Below, one piece after another: positions 23,926 through 37,034 of a stretch of 64,000 nucleotides of DNA; within the stretch, counting starts at the first letter, position 1; every line of letters begins with the position of its first letter. The translations under genes were made by a program, and so were the position numbers. Under the pieces are notes generated by a model, which was given only the letters and a program-made list of their open reading frames with translations, made no database searches and had not been told where the DNA came from. The DNA lies in NCBI GenBank assembly GCA_900708905.1, contig CAADRB010000030.1, forward strand, positions 800,707 through 864,706. The letters are read 5' to 3'. The DNA is from Hymenolepis diminuta (Eukaryota > Platyhelminthes > Cestoda > Cyclophyllidea > Hymenolepididae).

Positions 23926-26900
23926 GTAGAAAATATAGTGTATGTCTGTCTGTTAAGATGTCTGCTTTCTGATACTTTTAATATTATTTTCGTGTATAGC
24001 ATGTGGGAGGTGACAGACGGCTAAACGCAATAAATTTATGCTGTTTTTGTGGTGCAACTTTTCACTTACTCACCTGAAGTCGTCTTGGGGTTTTCCAATA
24101 TGTAAACACATATTTCAGAAAAAATCACCGCATTGGAAAGCGTAAATTTGCTAATTAAAACGGGTTGTTTTACTGTTGTGCGAATTTCCATCAAATGTTC
24201 ATAAACTTTTTATTGCGAGAAATTTTCACCAGCATCATCTTAATTACTGCACACGTGCCGTAAGTGGCCCATATTCTGACGTCATTTATACATCACGTTA
24301 TTGGTTTTCCTCCTTCTTCCAAGACTAGGATATGGTTTAATTTGTATGCACATATTGGAAATCCATTCTCTCTTTTTATATCGTGGTCGTTATTCTAAGT
24401 CTCATTACATGATGATCGTTCAAGTTCTTGAATTCTACTCAATTTCTATTACTGTTATACATGGGATCACAAAGGTAATTAAAACAAATCGTCTTTCAGA
24501 GAATGTTAAATAATGGAGAAGGGAACGATTGAATATTTATCTAGTTAAGAAACTGCCATATCAGCCGTTTTTCAAAATTACTTCAATAATTATCAATTCA
24601 GTTTCCTGGTGCAAATTTGGATCCATGTCATCTACTAATTGATTGATTTATTACTTCGAAACAGGAAACGATGTTTGCAAGGGAATGAGTGCGCAGGAAC
24701 AACCTATTAATGATTTGAAAAAGTGAAACTATTTATTTTGACCAACAGTTTAAGACCTAGAAATAGAACACCCTTCCTTTTACAGCTGTCTGTTCCATTA
24801 ATAAGAAAGGGAAAATGTTTATTTATCACTAGTTAATGCTCATTTTAACTAATTCTACTTCAGTCGCAAAATGGGAATTACTGCTCTACTAAGACAAACA
24901 TGACTCACTCTAAAGATGTCATTTAATTTGAGGAAACTGCTTCTTTGCGCGAGGAAGATGTACATGTTTTGTACACTACGTTGGAGAGCAGTCGCAAATA
25001 TGTATATTCGCATGGGCCCTGGTTAATATTATTAGGTATTGCAATTATTAAGATCAAGGTCTCACATACTTATTATATTTTAAAGCGCATAAGAAATGGA
25101 AAAGAGTTGTAGGACAAAGCGGCCCTGTTATCCTGAAAATAATTCCCTCACAATGATCTCCCTATGGTTTTTTCCAAACCAGAAGTTCAGGATTTAGTTG
25201 AAGGATTTTGTGTGCAATAGGGGAAAAGGTTTGCTTGATCAGCCGAAAGTGAGCATCAACGCAGTGGTAATTACATATTGTTGGAAAATCGATAATTAGC
25301 TTACAGGCAGAAAAAATGAATTATGTGTAAAACGCAGTAGAAAATCGATTTAAATAGTTAAATCAATTAAAATAATAGTCAGAGATAATATAAAAAATTA
25401 AGGCAAGATAATGGCTAACCATAGTTTAATTTAATATAGCGATATTTGGGCTATTTATCTTCTAGATATATTTTATATCTCACCCCATTTGGCTAGTATC
25501 AATATTGAAGTGGAACCCTTCAAAATGTCTTTCGCCCAAATTAAAAAGTCAAATACTACGAATAATTGGCCCTAGAACATCGATCTTTCGCTTTAATTAG
25601 ATAGTAGCAGCAAAGGGAACTATACGGATAGCTCCTTGTTACCTTCATTGGTGTTCTCTTTAGATATGCCGAAGCAATTTTGAATAAGTTAGGTTATTAA
25701 GTCGCCGCTAGAAGTTACTTCTGTTTATTAACCAGAATGCTAAGAATACATTTCTGTTTCTTCATATGTTGTCATGCCTCTGCATGATGATGACCGCTTA
25801 AAGAAATGTCTTACCTTCATATCTAAATCCTCTGTATGCGATGCTGTTGTTGAGGTCAGGAGATGCCTTATCTGTTCAAACTGTCGTCTTATGCCTAGCT
25901 ACAGTACTTCTAAATACTAAATGAACTTGTTAGCAAAGTCTTAGTTGGTATCATGGTTACAAACCCTGGCTTGTTCCAGTTAAATCCTCTACAACTCTAA
26001 AGATGGGAGTGCTGTCAACACTATCATTAAACTTGAGCTATAAAACAGATAAGAACTACGTAAAGTACGTAATAAAGAAAAATACAAGTGACTGAAAATC
26101 GATAACAGGTGCGATTTTCCGTCAATCACCTTGAATGCTAAGGCCCACTCTATTATGTCCTCTGGACTTAGTGCTAGTTCTAGCAGGGAAGATGGAAGGC
26201 AGAGAGGAGACGTCTGCTCAGTACTGAACTGGTTTTAATTATGACGTATAAATTTCATGCAGTTATAAGCTGAGCAAGACTGCGAACAACATGATTCGGC
26301 TTGTAGAAATAATACAACAATTAACTTAACTTTAATGACCCTCAACAATGCTCCAATAGAAGTCATTTTTAAATAGAAATTTCATTATTTCAATTGCTTA
26401 TAATTAAGACAATAAATTTAATAAAATTTTATACAAACAAACAAAACAGAATTCATTTTAATAAAAAAATCATTTTCCGGAAGAGAGTGATTTTTGTTGA
26501 CCATAAAAAGTCTTTCCCAAGTAAGTACAACTTTTTTCAATGACCAATCACATTCAAGCATACATTCCAATTGCTCAATTTCTTCCACTTAAATAAGGGA
26601 ATGAGGAACAACAAATAACTTTTGTCTTCTCTTATTAAAAATTTCAAGACATAATTTGCCGTTCTTATTTTAGCCCAACTTATAAAAACAACTATTTGAA
26701 CAATGTTATCCTATTTATTTATATCACCAGTGGATTTGAGCACATTTCTCGAATTTTAAAAACATTAGGAATTTAGAACGGTTAACCAATTCAATTTAAT
26801 ATCATTATGACAAAGATGAAATTTTTTAATTTGATGGCCACCAGAAGACTTCCTTTTCGTCATACTAGAACAGTGGAGGAAAATTTTCCTAATTAAAAGT

Positions 26901-27141
26901 ACTTGTTTTCTGATAGAACAAAACAAGTCACCGCCTGGACAATTTGCGAGTATGCAATTTTCACAACCTGTACCTAGCTCATCGAAGTTTATAAAAACAT
27001 AAATAATTCAAATAGTGCTTCACGACAATTCTCAAGATATTTGATGATATCATCAATCAGATCGTAGGTATTGTCATGACGACTGGCTCGGGTGTTTATT
27101 TATCCATCGACATTGGCGCTTACTGATACTCGTTCAAATTC

Positions 27142-27333
27142 TCAGGTTCCTAAATGGTTGGTTCTTTGTAAATGAAGAGGGAGTTGTATTATCATTAAAC
27201 ATCTTAACCACTGGTCTGAAGGGTCGTTAGCATCAAGACGGTCACTGGTTGTAGAAGATAATGGGGAGTTCTCATAAGGTATGCCACTTGGATACACACA
27301 TATAGATGTAATATTACCTTCGGTTAAAAAAAC
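27142..27333 (-). other. Protein-like open segment, unassigned
   Basis: On the minus strand a T-rich tract ending CCGAAG precedes an open stretch of about 60 codons (GNITSICVYPSGIPYENS, then SSTTSDRLDANDPSDQW) ending at a TGA at 27142. Its composition is unlike the Phe/Ile/Lys/Asn-heavy accidental frames elsewhere. There is no good donor and no recognisable family. It could be an exon, a repeat-encoded relic or chance. Confidence 0.15.
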
Positions 27334-28804
27334 AGATACGAATTTAAGACTCAAAAATGCCTAAGTTAGACTCTATTTGACAGATGTTTCCTACGTCAAT
27401 GGATGCACTTTTCAGATTACAGCTTAACGTGACTGTATAGTATAATCTCAGTTTAACCAGTTCTCAGACGAACATTTCAGTCTTCATTTCGTATGCTGAT
27501 TTCCTCCTGAAGATATCACTCTATACTGAAATCCTATTCCAATAAGACTCCATTTGCAGTTCAGCGATAAGTATAAGAGATCTCTCTTAACATTGGAAAA
27601 CGCTTAGATAAAACTCCTACTACAATTCCTTAAAATTCTGGCCAGATTTATAGATAATGTCAATTTTCGTCTTTCCGTTTGCTTCGAAAAATGAAACCTT
27701 TTAGCTGCATATATAAAAGCGCTCTAATGCACATTTAATCATAAGTATGTCTGAAACCGAGGCGAATAATTTGCTCCAGACCGCGCTGCAGCTTTGTCAA
27801 CAAACGCAGAGTCCAACATGCAATGCTCAATTGAAGAAATTCGGATAATAATATAAAATCGTACGATTAATTTTCATATAAACGTCCAATTTATTGAATA
27901 TTAAAGATTGATCTTTAAAACTTCTTTCATAATTTCTTGATTTGATGACAAAGCTGAGGTGATCATTAGTCTGAACGTTTAAGATATTCGAAATTTTCAT
28001 TGTATAAGACCTGCATTTTTCTATTTAGCTATATCGTATTCCTGTTATCAAGATATATCTTGATGTCTTTGTACGGTAAGTAGTGTAGAGATCAACTTTG
28101 ATAATATGAAAGCCAAGTAAGCATTGGAGTTGTGGGCAAAATATATGAAGAATAAATAAAAAATATGCTCATCAGCGAAGGTTTTCTTATAAAAAATAAT
28201 AAGGTTATATTCGTGCATTTTATACACCAATTTTATAGAATATCGAAAAATATCATTTTAACCAAGAGTAAATAGTTGAATAATCTAACGTATAGATCGA
28301 AGTGTGCAGAGAGGGATGTCAAATAAAGGAAGAGAATCCTTTACCATCTGAATTCATTAATTTGTTTTCTTTTCTTTAATAAATATGGTCCGCTGCACCA
28401 CAACCTAATGTTTTATTTGTCGAACTTCCGATATGCTTTCTAGGTTCCTAAACGACAACCCGCAATATTCGGAGCTGATTAACTAGCAGACTTAGAACGA
28501 ATGTTTGGTTGTACAATTTCTGTACATCTACCTTCTATAACAGCTGGAGAAAATCTGACTGATACTGATCAAGATATTTTTGAATTAATGCAAAGTTGAG
28601 TTTTACCGGATTCGTCCTAAGAAAACAATAAATTTTAACTCTCTTCGCAAATTAAAATAAAGATTTTTTAGGAGAGACAGGTAGTTCGGTATGTGATTTC
28701 CTTCACTTAATTATTAATCAAGCAATCCCCTTTTGGTTTCTACCGGAAATTGACGGATACCAGTATTAACTGTGGCGATTCTAAAAAATACGAAAGAAAG
28801 ATTT

Positions 28805-28842
28805 GGGGGGTCATATAACTGATAAGGTGGGGTGGAGGAGGG
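28805..28842 (+). repeat. Interrupted G-rich stretch
   Basis: GGGGGG, GGTGGGG, GGAGG and AGGG clusters within 38 bases. Weak quadruplex potential; no other function is seen. Confidence 0.4.
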
Positions 28843-29094
28843 TAATGATGAATAATTAAAGTAATTGAGCAAAAATCTTTTCAAATTCTGATTCATTTTC
28901 ATCGGTCTAAGCTTAATAAAAATTTTAATATACTCAATCCTGATTTTTTATTGATAATAGTTTACTTTGAGATCGTTTATTAGATCTGTATAATTACTTA
29001 CAGGTGAAAAGTTTATAGGTCACATTGTTTTTAACGCGGGATCGACGACATATTTTAGAATCAGTTAAGAAAGATAGAAAATAAATCATAGGCG

Positions 29095-29440
29095 TCAAAG
29101 ACGGGGTCAGAAAAGTGTATTTTAATGAAGTCAGGACATCAAGAAACCTACTTTATTTGAATTTTGAATTGTCAATTTTCTTATAAGGAGCGTAAATCAC
29201 TTGGTAACATTTCAGTGTTCCAATGACCAATATTCGTGATTTGATCTCTGGGTTTCTGGATGCATTTATCTCCGCGATATTCGGAGCTTGTTGTCCGGTT
29301 GATTTAACTGGATGGTTGGTCAAGCCACTTTGATTTTTTTTCTCACAGACATGTTTAGGTGGACAAGACTTCCAAAGATATTTTAAACAGTATAGCTCGC
29401 TTGAATGAGTTAACTAATATAAATGCATTTTGTTGCATCA
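29095..29440 (+). repeat. Repeat family A copy
   Basis: Core GAAGTCAGGACATCAAGAAA, then CTACTTTATTTGAATTTTG, then GCGATATTCGGAGCTTG, TTTAACTGGATGGTTGG and GACTTCCAAAGATATTTTA. Over 300 bases follow the same order as the copy at 19030. Confidence 0.6.
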
Positions 29441-30119
29441 TGCTCAACGTTACACGATCTCAAGGTGTCTAAGTAATAATTAACGTTAGCAGAGTTCAGA
29501 GTTCACTGACTGATAATGCCATCTTAGTAAGTCCGTTTCTACGAATAGTCAAAGTGCATTCAAATCAGCAGAATTCATTAGAGTTTGCTCGAGGCGAATT
29601 CTAGTTAAAATAGCCATCTAAAATGAGGGCGATTAATATAATTTATAGACCTTTAGCTATCGGCAAACTTTTCAGTAAGAAAATAAAGAAAGTTTTGTTC
29701 TTTTTCTTTAGATTTCATTTTTTATTGCTCTCAGTTATAAATAAATGCATTAAGGAACAATTAAGAAAACTTTTAATGGTCTACCAGATAAAATTTTTTA
29801 TTACGCATTTTATTATTCTTCTTCTCAAAATAATTTTTTTAATTCATTATAAACAAAGAATTTATTATACGTGTTATCATATATATGGGTATCATACATT
29901 ATTTAACACGAATAACAGATGTTATAATGATAATTTACTGAAATTGATCAATTTTTAAGAAAAATCCCTCTATATAATATGTTTGCAACTACTTACTATA
30001 AGTTATGGGATACACGTATAAGTCAAAATAAACAGGAATACTTAAAATATACGGTAAACTTATGAACCTTTTAAGGAAGCGGAAGATATTACAGCAATTT
30101 TGATTAAATACTGTAAATA

Positions 30120-30320
30120 ATAACTCGGAAATTTCAGTCCTACATAAACAATCATATACAGCACTTGACTCGGGGTGGGGAGAAGATATCCTGAAGCCAC
30201 TACCAAACCCTCCCTGTTGATGCGTACACCCAGTTCATTGGACGTACACAAATGAGTAACGACCTCATGACCTCTGACTTGAAAAGTGAGCGTAATGACC
30301 GTTGCACTCAGAGTTTGATA
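30120..30320 (-). repeat. SINE family B related copy, variant body
   Basis: The minus strand shows AAGTCAGAGGTCATGAGGTCG, aligning with the T-arm part of the other copies (B box at 30257-30267). The downstream body (GAACTGGGTGTACGC, then AGTGGCTTCAGGATA) differs from the rest. It may be a second SINE subfamily sharing the same tRNA head. Confidence 0.45.
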
Positions 30321-30740
30321 ACCGAAAGACAATCATTATTACTAGAATTCTATATGAGTATAAGGAAATCGAAAATCATATTTTATCTTGTAATAAAAGG
30401 AAGGCCAATTAGAGAACATCTTTTAAAGGAGCATTTATTTAACTCTTAGAAGTCTTTAGTGAATGCCTGCGGGGCTGCATTGACATCTTCCCCTGTCAAA
30501 CTCAATGATAGGGATTCTGGACTCATCTATATATACTGAAGTAGAAATGTAGCCAGATGACGATTTTTAAGAGACCGATTTTAACCTGATTCCTGTTTAT
30601 GTTAACTGCACCATTCGATGACAAATTGTAAAATGAAAATTCACGTTAATGGTTAATTTAGCCAACTATTTACTATCATCTGACTCCCTTCCACAATTTT
30701 TCAGCTTTGTTATTAGTTATAAATTACTTTTTTTTAGGAA

Positions 30741-30930
30741 GGTATTTTTCAACGCTCATATTCCGCATCATGGAACCTTTCGGGTAAGAAACTCGAATTC
30801 TGCCATTCCTTTATTTGCCAAACTTGATCAGTGCTGTTGGTCATTCCATTCATTGTGTATGCACCGATCGGCACCGAACCCGTGATCACTGACTTTTCAG
30901 ACAAACAAGCTAACCGCTGCACTGTAATTC
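30741..30930 (-). repeat. SINE family B copy, best preserved head
   Basis: The minus strand carries CAGTGCAGCGGTTAGC (A box, 30914-30924), then AAGTCAGTGATCACGGGTTC and a B box GGTTCGGTGCC (30870-30880). The family body ATGACCAACAGCACTGATC and tail GCAGAATTCGAGTTTCT follow. The order and spacing are those of a tRNA gene in reverse orientation, but there is no intact acceptor stem. Confidence 0.6.
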
Positions 30931-33473
30931 GTTCTAAATGGATTGATCCAGAATGATACTCTCCTTAAAGTCTGAATTAATAAATCTCCACTTTTTAACT
31001 TGGGCTTTCACTTCTTTCTTATCAGCTATAGTGGGAATTTCTGTGAGTTAACAAATTAACCATCTTACAGAGTTTTATAATAAGAGGTTTGTGATCAATA
31101 AGTATTAGGGGGCACTATAATGACCTATAGAGTTATTGATATCGAATCGTGGACGTTTATGTCCAATCATCCCCAAGTTGTCGTACTTGTATCGGTGTCT
31201 CTATTAGTTGGATTTAGTTCCACTAGGACAGATCCAAAACATCTACTGAGACCAGGGACTGATGTCACTAAACTTCACCAGATACAAATGTCCGCTCCTC
31301 GCACTATTAGGACTTTTTTGAAAGGGAGTCTAATTTGGTTTATTTTAATAATGCAATGTCTGCACAAGGTTAGAGTTAATACAAGTTTTGCTTATATGGA
31401 TTCGTCAGAGTAGATACCTATGCTCATTTAATAACGGGAGTGTGGTCTAAGTTAACCTACATCCAGTCTTTGGAAACAGTGACTGCGAAATTTTCATCTA
31501 CATTCTTGCTTCAGGGCTAGCAGTTACATTCAACTGGTATTGAATATATATGATCCTTTGATTATTTCATTTACGCAGTGGCAAGACATGAATGATCAGG
31601 GTGCATACGCAGTGTTTACGTTCACAAAATTTAACCTCAAAATAAAATGGCGGCAAAATTTAAAAAAACGTCATCCTTCTGCTATGTCTAAATTAGAGTT
31701 CAATAATTCTAGATTGTGCAGTATAATTTAATGCTACTCTGCGGCAAATTATAGGTGCTTTTAACATTAAACTTCAGATATAAATAATTTTATTTCTGCT
31801 AGCACGTGGAAATAAAACTACTATAATTAATTCGACTTCAGGAAAGTGTTACTTATTAAACACATGTTAAGGAGATAAGCACATTTCAAGTGGAAGAATT
31901 CAAAGGAAAAATATTGATATTTTCGCCAGGTATGCCTTGGAGTGTGAATGCATTTATATGTACGGTTCTGTTGCTTTCTTAATCATAAGTTATTCATGTG
32001 GATAAGAAATGTACATCTTATCAACAAGTTTTATTTACTGAAAATTACAGCATATAAATCTTCTATTAGTTAAAGACTGTAAATGAAGAAATAAAACGGG
32101 GGCATATATTCATTAATAAATCCAATTACCCACCAAAGGGGTCGAAAAAATCTGAAATATCCTTTTTCGTTCAAACTAAAGAAGAAGGAATATTTACGAA
32201 TATTCATGAGCAGTGATTATGATGTGAAATAAATCGATTAATACGTGAAGTGATTTTCTCTTATCTGCATCGTTTCGATATTAGGTAAAGTAATTTCTGA
32301 TTCTTCTTTTTATACCTTTTTTGTAGTTTCCTTACTTTATATTAAAAAAAGCTTTTATCTCAAATGAACAAGGTTAAAGATTTGGTGGTGTATCAATCTC
32401 GTCTTCATTTCTACTGAATCTTTAGCTGGTAGAAGTTGAGAATTACGCTAGCAAACGTTTTGTTGCCTTGATTCGCCAAAACTAAAATTATTTATACAAA
32501 TAGATTTATATTTCTAAAACTTAGATGATTTTTTAGATTTTTAATGCTGCGATTTCAGTTGGGTGGTCTTTGCAATAATAATTCTCAGTTGACATAAAAG
32601 GCATTTGGGTTTGATGCGCATGCATGTTAGAATTACTAGGCATTAGGGCACTAGAATACATTTCACAAAGAGAATTTATAAAAATCAATGAAAAGAGTTT
32701 TATTTCGCTTGGAAATTATGAATAAGCCTGAGGTATATGTATTTACATATAATCAATGAGTTGAACCCATTCAGTCGTTGATATTGTAAGAGTAGCCACA
32801 AGTGTTGAGAGTTAACAACAGTTATAAAAGTAGAACATAACGGTTGTGTAAACCAACGTTTTATTTAGCAAAGCGCGAGGATTCTTTCTTACTTACTATG
32901 TTACTTTCTCGAAGAAAGTGAGTGATGGGGTTGGTAGGCTTTCGGGTTTGTATAAAAGACGTTTTATATTGTTTCGAAGACAAGGGAAGTAGATTAAACA
33001 GGGAGAATAACTTCGAACATCGCTGTAATGAATTTGAGATCACTACAGGATTAAAGTAACGCTCATTTGAAATTTACCTAATTAGCTAATTCCGCTAATT
33101 AAAACAAACCACTTGAGGGCTCAGGATGCTGCTAAGGCAACCTGGAGTCACTGAAGAATTAGGTATCACTGTGGGGACGAGATAAGTTGGGTTTCAGGGA
33201 TTAGTATTGACTTAGATAAAAATTTTGGAAAAAAATTTCGCTATATTCTCTTATATCATGAATAACATGGACAAATATTAAATCCCTTGGAAATTAGAGT
33301 TAATGTCCAAATCTGAAAAATATCCGATATAGACTGATTGTATTTAAACTGTGATGAAAAAGTAGACAATCTTGGAATGCGCAAACTCTAATTCATTGGT
33401 GTATAAGTTGAGATATGTATTGAAGCTTCATGAATAATTTTTCAGTAATTCTCATTTAAAAGATTCCCCGATT

Positions 33474-33490
33474 GGGGAAGGGGGGGGGCG
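33474..33490 (+). repeat. G-run (G4 AA G9)
   Basis: GGGGAAGGGGGGGGGCG in AT-rich DNA. The preceding CCCCGATTGGGG (33466-33477) can also fold back on itself. Confidence 0.9.
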
Positions 33491-33924
33491 TAATAAAAAT
33501 TTTTTACCCAATCTGTTTAATTTTGTCAATTTTATAAATTTGTACCCATCATGGACTGCGAACGTGAAGGGTGGCATGTACCCTTTCCGTTTTAAGTTGG
33601 AGTATGATTTTCAAACTGCTACTCAACTTCAGAAAAAAAAGGTAACATTATTGTCCACATAGACAAGCTAATTTAATTTTGAAAAAAATCATTAAATACA
33701 TAGAACCATATGAGATGACTAGTAGGTTACCTAGATTTGATATTGGAATAGAAACGGATACGACTATCATTACAGTAAATTGGAAAGCACATTTAATATG
33801 AAGATTTATTTAAAACACTGTTTGTGCATTACTTTTGACGTCTTCATCAAGATAAATAAGTTTCACAGACTTGGACATCTAATCAGTTGAGTTTGTAATT
33901 CAAAGGAGATAATATCCTTCTGAT

Positions 33925-33980
33925 CTCTGATTCTTCTTTTTTCCTCTTTCACTCTTCTCCCTCAATTTCATCTCTCTTCG
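33925..33980 (+). repeat. Pyrimidine-rich tract
   Basis: CTTCTTTTTTCCTCTTTCAC, then CTTCTCCCTC and CATCTCTCTTCG. No AG with exon-like sequence follows directly, so it is not taken as an acceptor. Confidence 0.4.
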
Positions 33981-34144
33981 CTTTATCCCGCTATTCTCAG
34001 ATTTTTTTGATTAAAAAAGTCGCATATATTTTATTTTTCCAAGGATGTTAATAGTACAAAATCCTACACAAATTTCACTAAAGACCACTAGCGATTCTGA
34101 TTTTTAATATAATTAATCACTTCGGTCCATCATTTATTCGAAGC

Positions 34145-34163
34145 GAGAGATAGAGAGAGAGAA
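34145..34163 (+). repeat. (GA)n microsatellite, short
   Basis: GAGAGATAGAGAGAGAGAA, a short dinucleotide run with one interruption. Confidence 0.7.
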
Positions 34164-34487
34164 ACATATGAATTGTCATCATAATTACTTACGCTTCTTC
34201 TTAATTAAAGGCACTAAAAATAAGTTTTTATTCAGAATTAGCGGCTTTGGTTCCCCTGTTGCTACAGGCTTTCCCATAGTTTCACCGTGTGGTTGCACTG
34301 CAGCGGTGTCACATAACAATTATATTGCAACCGTGTGGTATTTGTACCGGAAAATTGGCAAAGATCATATACTAAATAATGAGGCTTTTATTTTTTGCGG
34401 ATAAAGCACGAAACAACTTTGTTTTTCTTTATAAATATCTACAAAGTTACACGCTGAAACAGCTGTAACAAATCTGCTTTAACGATG

Positions 34488-34885
34488 ACAATAATAATTA
34501 TTACCCACAGTAATATAAGAAATTATAATTTTCAATTATGGATAGCAACCGCCATCAAATAACAGACCGTCCAATAAATGATAAAGGGGAAGGGATTAAA
34601 AAGATGCTGAGAGTAACGTCAAGATAGCAAAGAGTCTTACTAATTTGATTTTGGATCCTGGTTGTATAATATTTACTAAATGGACAGTTCACGTTCATAA
34701 CTCAAATTGCATGATCCGTCCCCTGTATTGAAGCTAATGCTAGTCTGTGATATTCGGCGCTTATAGATCGGTATTATTTATTCAAGAAGAGTCAGTCTTG
34801 CCGCTCCAATTAATTTTTTTCTTGGTTGTGAAGGCAAACGATCCTACATCATATTCCGCAGTTTACAGCTTTAGCATAGGAAAGT
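34488..34885 (+). repeat. Repeat family A copy, one of the fullest
   Basis: Reads AATAATTATTACCCACAG, TCCAATAAATGATAAAGGGG, AGAGTAACGTCAAGATAGC, GGTTGTATAATATTTACTAA, GTGATATTCGGCGCTTA and GATCCTACATCATATTCCG in order. The block order defines the family across the window. Confidence 0.65.
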
Positions 34886-35197
34886 GGTAATAATAAAACT
34901 TTCAATGGAATGGCTTGAATGCTAATTAGAACGCACTCTGTTATTCAGCTGATTGCACCTGGCTTTGAATACTAATAAATTATAAATGACGGTAAAATAC
35001 TTTGTACGCAGAACAAGAGGTGATAAAGGTCTTTTAATTAGGAATATCTTAATGAACTGAAATTGTCTTTGCATCTCCAGTGTTGCTAAATCGCTGTAGT
35101 CCTAGCGACCTAAGGTAAAAAGATGGAAGAGGAGACCGCTGAATGATTGTGAAGGCAGCTAAGGATGAGAGCTCCGAACATTTCGAACATTACTTAC

Positions 35198-35303
35198 CAA
35201 AATTGAATATATGCGAAACTTCAAATTTGGATGACACAGAATTCCACGGTAAACACGGACCAAACACTACCATGATATCTTCAATGTGATTGGTTATGAA
35301 AGC
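35198..35303 (-). CDS. Candidate exon on the minus strand
   Basis: A strong donor (TTTTG followed by GTAAGTA) ends a 106-base segment open in one frame: 35 codons starting AFITNHIEDIMVVFG with PCLPWNSVSSKFEVS further on. The acceptor (AAAAGTCAG) lacks a pyrimidine tract. The plus strand next to it is also partly open. Unrecognised; low confidence. Confidence 0.12.
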
Positions 35304-37034
35304 CTGACTTTTACGCATTGCTCTTGGGTGCTGTCTGCGTTAGTCATACTTCCATCAGCTTCGATGATGTAGCTAAAGGTTTGGAGAATAGCGTATACCT
35401 AGATAAGCTTTGCTGTGCTTTATTTTATCTTTTTAAGTTTATTGTTGGAAGGGACTCGGCAATATTTCTATAAGAATTAACATGAGCCTTCATTCGAAGT
35501 TCAATTTATATTTAAGCAGCCACCCTGAATTTCTTAAACCTCCTAAGACCCCGTTATTAGGAGCCATAGTCTTGAATTTTGAATTGCTGTTCTTGATGAT
35601 CTCTACATTGATCTGGGCATAAACAATTTCAATAATACATCACCATCTTTGTACTCAAGCCACTGGTTTCCGAACTTCTTGTTTGTCGATAACTTGTAAT
35701 ATTCTTGAAAATTTAAGCATCTACAGTTTAATATGGGTTTTCTTTACAATTGCTATGAGCCATATTTGTGTTTGTTTTATTAATACCCATGGAAATAATA
35801 AAAAAAGAAAGGAAGTATCAGTCATCAGAATGCAAATGCTAAGCTCAGGGAAAAATATTCCTTTTCTGGTCAATCATTTATGTAATGCACCCCTAGACAA
35901 CTAGCAGTGTTTCCAATCATTTCACCAAATCCCTCAACTCGTCTTCTTATCGGAAAAGTAAGCTTTCTGTTTATTCAATAATGCTTGCGTTACTAAGTCC
36001 CCTCCTCAGTCGGCTACGTAATAAAATCATTTTTAAGGACTCTAAATAAAGAACTGTCAATCTCGTCTAACAACTTATATTTGACCCATTTAATAAGATC
36101 GATCTGGATAGGGGACATAGGCTTCAATTTGGTATTTACTGAGAAGATTAGAAAGGTAAAATGGAGAACTTTATTCTTGAAAAAACGGTCCTCTTTATCA
36201 CTAAAAACACCTTTCTTTGAGACTTTCGAGAGCATTCGGTTGAAAATTGGCTTTAAATGCAAATGGGTGGAAACTGTTAGACATTGGTTTTCAAGAGCGG
36301 CGGTTTACATTCATTTGTTTTTCCTTAATTTTACCTGGTTCAAACTCATCCTATTGAAAAATGTGTACGTTCGAACTGACAATGTCTACAAATTGGTTGC
36401 TGTCGTCATTCCCACATTTAGTATTACATAGTTGTTAGTTGGTGTAAACTGGCAATTTTTCGTCTTGAAAACTTATAAACTTCTGGTACCCGAATTACTC
36501 GATAATATAATTTATTGAGATAATTAACTGGGTTGCATAATGGTCTAAGATAAAAGTTCATTTTTCTGCTATCGTAGTGGTAGACCAAACCATAACATAC
36601 AACGTTAAAGCAGTAATCAAGATAGTGAGAATTAATGTTTGACGATATTCTGCGTAAATAATCCCAATCTCCTCTTAAATTTTATGGACTTAACTTTTAT
36701 AAAAGCGGTCTTCTGGGATAGCCAAAGACGTGAAAGTATAATTAAAATACATTATTTCAATAGCCTAAGAAACAATGACTCAAATTATAGACTTTTGAAC
36801 TGTACTTTATCCGAACTTTGGATTTTTGAAGAAAAATTCTTTTAAATCAATATTTGTTAGAAAAAATCGTCTTGTTTGTTTAGCTAACAAGATCAGAGAG
36901 ATATTGAATTTCGATCTTCGTAGTTGGGGTTTCTTATGGCTAACTAACCTTCTCCGTTAGATATATCTAAGTCTAAACTTCTCATGTCCACTAAGGGAAG
37001 TGTTAATAGTATTTTATGTGAGTTATGAGAAGGT
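35304..37034. other. No gene recognised
   Basis: The longest frame (36081-36431, 116 codons) overlaps an 82-codon frame on the other strand. It is rich in Phe, Lys, Ile and Leu and looks accidental. Confidence 0.4.

Larger units (their letters stand above)
23926..30119. other. Mostly unassigned AT-rich sequence
   Basis: Apart from the family A copy at 29095 and the open segment at 27142, nothing is supported. A small GC-richer patch at about 26110-26230 has no good splice sites or long frame. Confidence 0.4.
30931..34487. other. No gene recognised
   Basis: The 97-codon frame 31120-31413 (STRTDPKHLLRPGTDVTK in its middle) is the only one with balanced composition; it lacks splice signals and a known match. 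The rest is AT-rich. Confidence 0.35.

Noticed and set aside
23815..24024. Open frame of 69 codons
   Set aside because: It is antisense to the SINE copy at 23765-23925 and is explained by the repeat.
5861..25270. Several very short splice-bounded segments resembling micro-exons (5861-5882, 6124-6149, 13275-13304, 13942-13978, 15534-15559, 24233-24259, a 24-base one near 25240)
   Set aside because: With acceptor-like and donor-like sites each every few hundred bases, a dozen or more such pairs per strand are expected by chance. None has independent support.
30649..30885. 78-codon plus-strand frame
   Set aside because: It is the antisense reading of the SINE copy at 30741-30930.
30870..30924. 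Possible real tRNA gene on the minus strand
   Set aside because: A and B boxes are present, but no complete acceptor stem or consistent cloverleaf could be built. The SINE body follows directly.
36014..36431. Overlapping frames of 116 codons (plus) and 82 codons (minus)
   Set aside because: Composition dominated by Phe, Lys, Ile and Leu, no splice support, and mutual overlap on opposite strands.
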